A stretch of 5,723 nt of DNA from an uncultured Corynebacterium sp. (GTDB taxonomy: Bacteria; Actinomycetota; Actinomycetes; Mycobacteriales; Mycobacteriaceae): positions 1 through 5,723 of the forward strand of contig CAJZGD010000166.1 of NCBI GenBank assembly GCA_915275065.1, in the 5' to 3' direction. The notes beneath the pieces were generated by a model. That model had not been told where the DNA came from. It saw only the letters and a list, made by a program, of their open reading frames with translations, and ran no database searches. Position numbers and translations under genes: made by a program. Shown here piece after piece: positions 4,087 to 5,723 of this stretch. Every line of letters begins with the position of its first letter. The stretch's first letter is position 1.

Positions 4087-5723
4087 ATGCCCCTATCTAC
4101 CATTGCATCTTTGTTTTGGGCTTGGATTGTTGATCCGGGTCTCACTCTTGGGCTGTGGCTCATTATTGCATTGCTGATTCCTCGCGCCGGGCGATTGGCG
4201 ATGTATTTGATTACCAATAAAATCGTGGCGCCTGATGAGGATGATACGAAGACCCAGCTGGCGTTGGCTGGTGTGTTGGTGTACGTGGCGCAGATCATCG
4301 CGTATTTCCTGGTTTTCGTGTTTGCGTTGAGTACGCTGGGCTTTTCGCTAGCGGGCGCGACCATACCGGCGACCGCGGCGTCGGCAGCTATTGGTTTTGG
4401 CGCGCAGTCGATTATTGCGGACTTTATTGCCGGGTTTTTCGTGTTGAGCGAGAAGCAATATGGTGTGGGTGACTGGGTGCGGTTTGAGGGTGGTGCCACA
4501 GATATTGAGGGCACCGTCATTCAGATTACGATGCGGTCCACGCGGATTAGAACCTTGGCGGAGCAGACGGTGATTATCCCGAATTCCAAGGCTGGCGTGT
4601 CGATCAATAATTCCAATCATTGGTCGTCTGCGGTGGTGACCATGCAGATCCCGTTGTTGGAGTCGTCGACGATTGATGAGGCTGTTGAGCGGGCGACGAA
4701 GGCTGCGGAAGCTGCGTTGACGGAGCCGAAGATAGACGAGGTGGTGTGGGGTCCGCTGGCCGTGCACCCCGCGGTGAATGTGACCGAGCCGACCACTGTG
4801 GGTATGCCGTGGACGGTGGGTGTGCGGTTCTTGGCGCAGGTAAAGCCGGGGAGCCAGTGGCTGGTGGAGCGGGCGATCCGCATGAGTTTGGTGAGCGAGT
4901 TTTGGAATGAGTACCGGTCGACGTCGTCGTTGGACGGTAAGTATTCGCTCAATGATGTGAACGCCAAGGACAGTGTGGGGGCGGACCCGACCACCCCGAA
5001 GACCACCATGTTTGCCAGCACGTCGGCTAGCGACGCGGCGAAGGCGGCGGATAAGGATCATAAGTTTAGGTCGTTGACGACCGATCAGCTGCGGGAGGTG
5101 CGGCTGCGGCATGCGCCCGAGGGGGTGTTGTCGCCTAACGACGTCGTGCCGCCCCAGGAGGCGGAGTCGCAAACCGAGCGGGGTCTGCTCACCACGAATG
5201 ATCCTGCGGTCCCCGACCATGACAAGAAGAAGGACGAGGAGCAGGATAAGCCCAAGGAGGAGCGCAAGCTGAAGGGCTGGGAGAAAATGTTGACAATTGG
5301 TGGCCGGGTGCGGGTTTCTACCACCATGCTGTTGGTTGTTGCCCTGGTGTTGTTGGTGTTGAAGGGTCTTACGTTCACCCCCGCCAATGGTGCAGAGGGC
5401 AGTGCCGGCATTTTGGCGCCCAAGGCCACGCAGAGCGTGAACGCCCCTGGTAGTGGTGATGGGGTGTCCCAGTCGACGAATACGAATGCTCCGACCACTG
5501 GGACGAATTCGGAGTCTGTGGATCCCAGTGACCAACAGTCGCAGAGCACGGACCCGTCTGGTCATCCGCGTGGTTCGGAGGCCATCCCGACGCAGGGTTC
5601 GTCATCCCGTGGGGCGGGGGGCACGAACTCGAATAATGATTACAACGGTCAGGAGCCGTCTGGTGGTACGAACGGTACTGCTGGTGGCACCAATAGCGGC
5701 GGCACGGCCGGCGGCACCGGCGG
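4087..5723 (+). CDS. mscCG: MscS-type mechanosensitive channel / glutamate exporter MscCG (YggB), 3' end outside window
   Basis: This inner-membrane channel opens under membrane tension. The C. glutamicum homologue is the main glutamate export route. The visible part is 545 codons with no stop. TM1 covers about 15-34, TM2 about 57-82, and pore-lining TM3 about 90-120 with the small-residue pattern ATAASAAIGFGAQSIIADF. The beta domain has GDWVRFEGG (128-136) and VIIPNSKAGVSINNSNHW (162-179). The cytoplasmic vestibule runs to about 275. A charged linker (about 280-400, with KKKDEEQ and KPKEERK) leads to GGRVR and a fourth TM at about 411-428, then an outer tail rich in Ser, Thr, Asn and Gly. 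That fourth TM and tail are typical of corynebacterial MscCG and absent from E. coli MscS. ATG 4087 is chosen because SLFWAWIVD aligns with the C. glutamicum N-terminus, with the start four residues shorter. The in-frame GTG at 4036 lacks a ribosome binding site. At 545 or more residues it already exceeds the 533 aa I recall for C. glutamicum. Confidence 0.93.
   Translation, partial: MPLSTIASLFWAWIVDPGLTLGLWLIIALLIPRAGRLAMYLITNKIVAPDEDDTKTQLALAGVLVYVAQIIAYFLVFVFALSTLGFSLAGATIPATAASAAIGFGAQSIIADFIAGFFVLSEKQYGVGDWVRFEGGATDIEGTVIQITMRSTRIRTLAEQTVIIPNSKAGVSINNSNHWSSAVVTMQIPLLESSTIDEAVERATKAAEAALTEPKIDEVVWGPLAVHPAVNVTEPTTVGMPWTVGVRFLAQVKPGSQWLVERAIRMSLVSEFWNEYRSTSSLDGKYSLNDVNAKDSVGADPTTPKTTMFASTSASDAAKAADKDHKFRSLTTDQLREVRLRHAPEGVLSPNDVVPPQEAESQTERGLLTTNDPAVPDHDKKKDEEQDKPKEERKLKGWEKMLTIGGRVRVSTTMLLVVALVLLVLKGLTFTPANGAEGSAGILAPKATQSVNAPGSGDGVSQSTNTNAPTTGTNSESVDPSDQQSQSTDPSGHPRGSEAIPTQGSSSRGAGGTNSNNDYNGQEPSGGTNGTAGGTNSGGTAGGTG
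5662..5723 (+). repeat. Gly-Gly-Thr-rich imperfect repeats in the outer tail of MscCG
   Basis: From residue 526 the channel tail becomes an imperfect repeat of GGT blocks: GGTNGTA, then GGTNSGGTA, then GGTG up to the window edge. At DNA level the units are GGTGGYACN or GGCGGCACN and grow more uniform toward the edge. Such stretches are unfolded and prone to slippage. How far the array continues cannot be seen. Confidence 0.7.

Noticed and set aside
4348..5565. Minus-strand 405-codon frame opposite mscCG
   Set aside because: It is an Arg/His/Leu-rich product with no recognisable domain, typical of an antisense shadow. The plus strand encodes a clear MscS core.

Overview
The window looks like chromosomal DNA from a Corynebacterium species, a mycolate actinobacterium. 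Three enzymes of branched-chain amino acid synthesis closely resemble the C. glutamicum IlvB, IlvN and IlvC sequences as I remember them. The divergent neighbour matches the corynebacterial mechanosensitive channel MscCG (YggB, NCgl1221), including its extra fourth membrane segment, which ordinary MscS proteins lack. The order yggB / ilvB-ilvN-ilvC is the one I recall from C. glutamicum. This is a core metabolic region. I see no insertion sequence, CRISPR array, tRNA or rRNA.

Layout, left to right. Bases 2-154 (+) hold a short coding-like fragment resembling the N-terminal nucleotidyltransferase domain of RibF/FAD synthetase. Similarity stops where it meets the end of ilvC, so it looks like a truncated or broken gene. 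The minus strand then carries the ilvBNC operon: ilvC (155-1168), a 148-bp gap with a strong inverted repeat and a possible ilvC promoter, ilvN (1317-1847), and ilvB (1860-3704). Stretch 3705-4086 is a divergent control region. On its minus strand it holds a promoter, a 20-codon leader peptide rich in Val, Leu and Ile codons, a small hairpin and an intrinsic terminator, which together form a transcription attenuator. On its plus strand it holds a putative promoter whose -10 box ends 8 nt before the mscCG start codon. From 4087 to the window end, mscCG runs on the plus strand and is cut off by the edge.

How the genes work together. IlvB and IlvN form acetohydroxyacid synthase, with catalytic and regulatory subunits. 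IlvC reduces and isomerises its products toward valine, isoleucine and leucine. The leader peptide should let translation of Val/Leu/Ile codons set operon readthrough, while IlvN gives allosteric feedback at the enzyme level. The channel gene has no enzymatic link to the operon. It would release osmolytes, and in C. glutamicum glutamate, under membrane tension. Both divergent transcripts appear to start at or very near their ATG, since neither has a visible Shine-Dalgarno sequence. The clearest new points are the gene fragment at the left edge, the ilvN-ilvC inverted repeat, the leaderless divergent promoters, and the long Gly/Thr/Asn/Ser-rich outer tail of the channel. I found no evidence of a wholly undescribed system.
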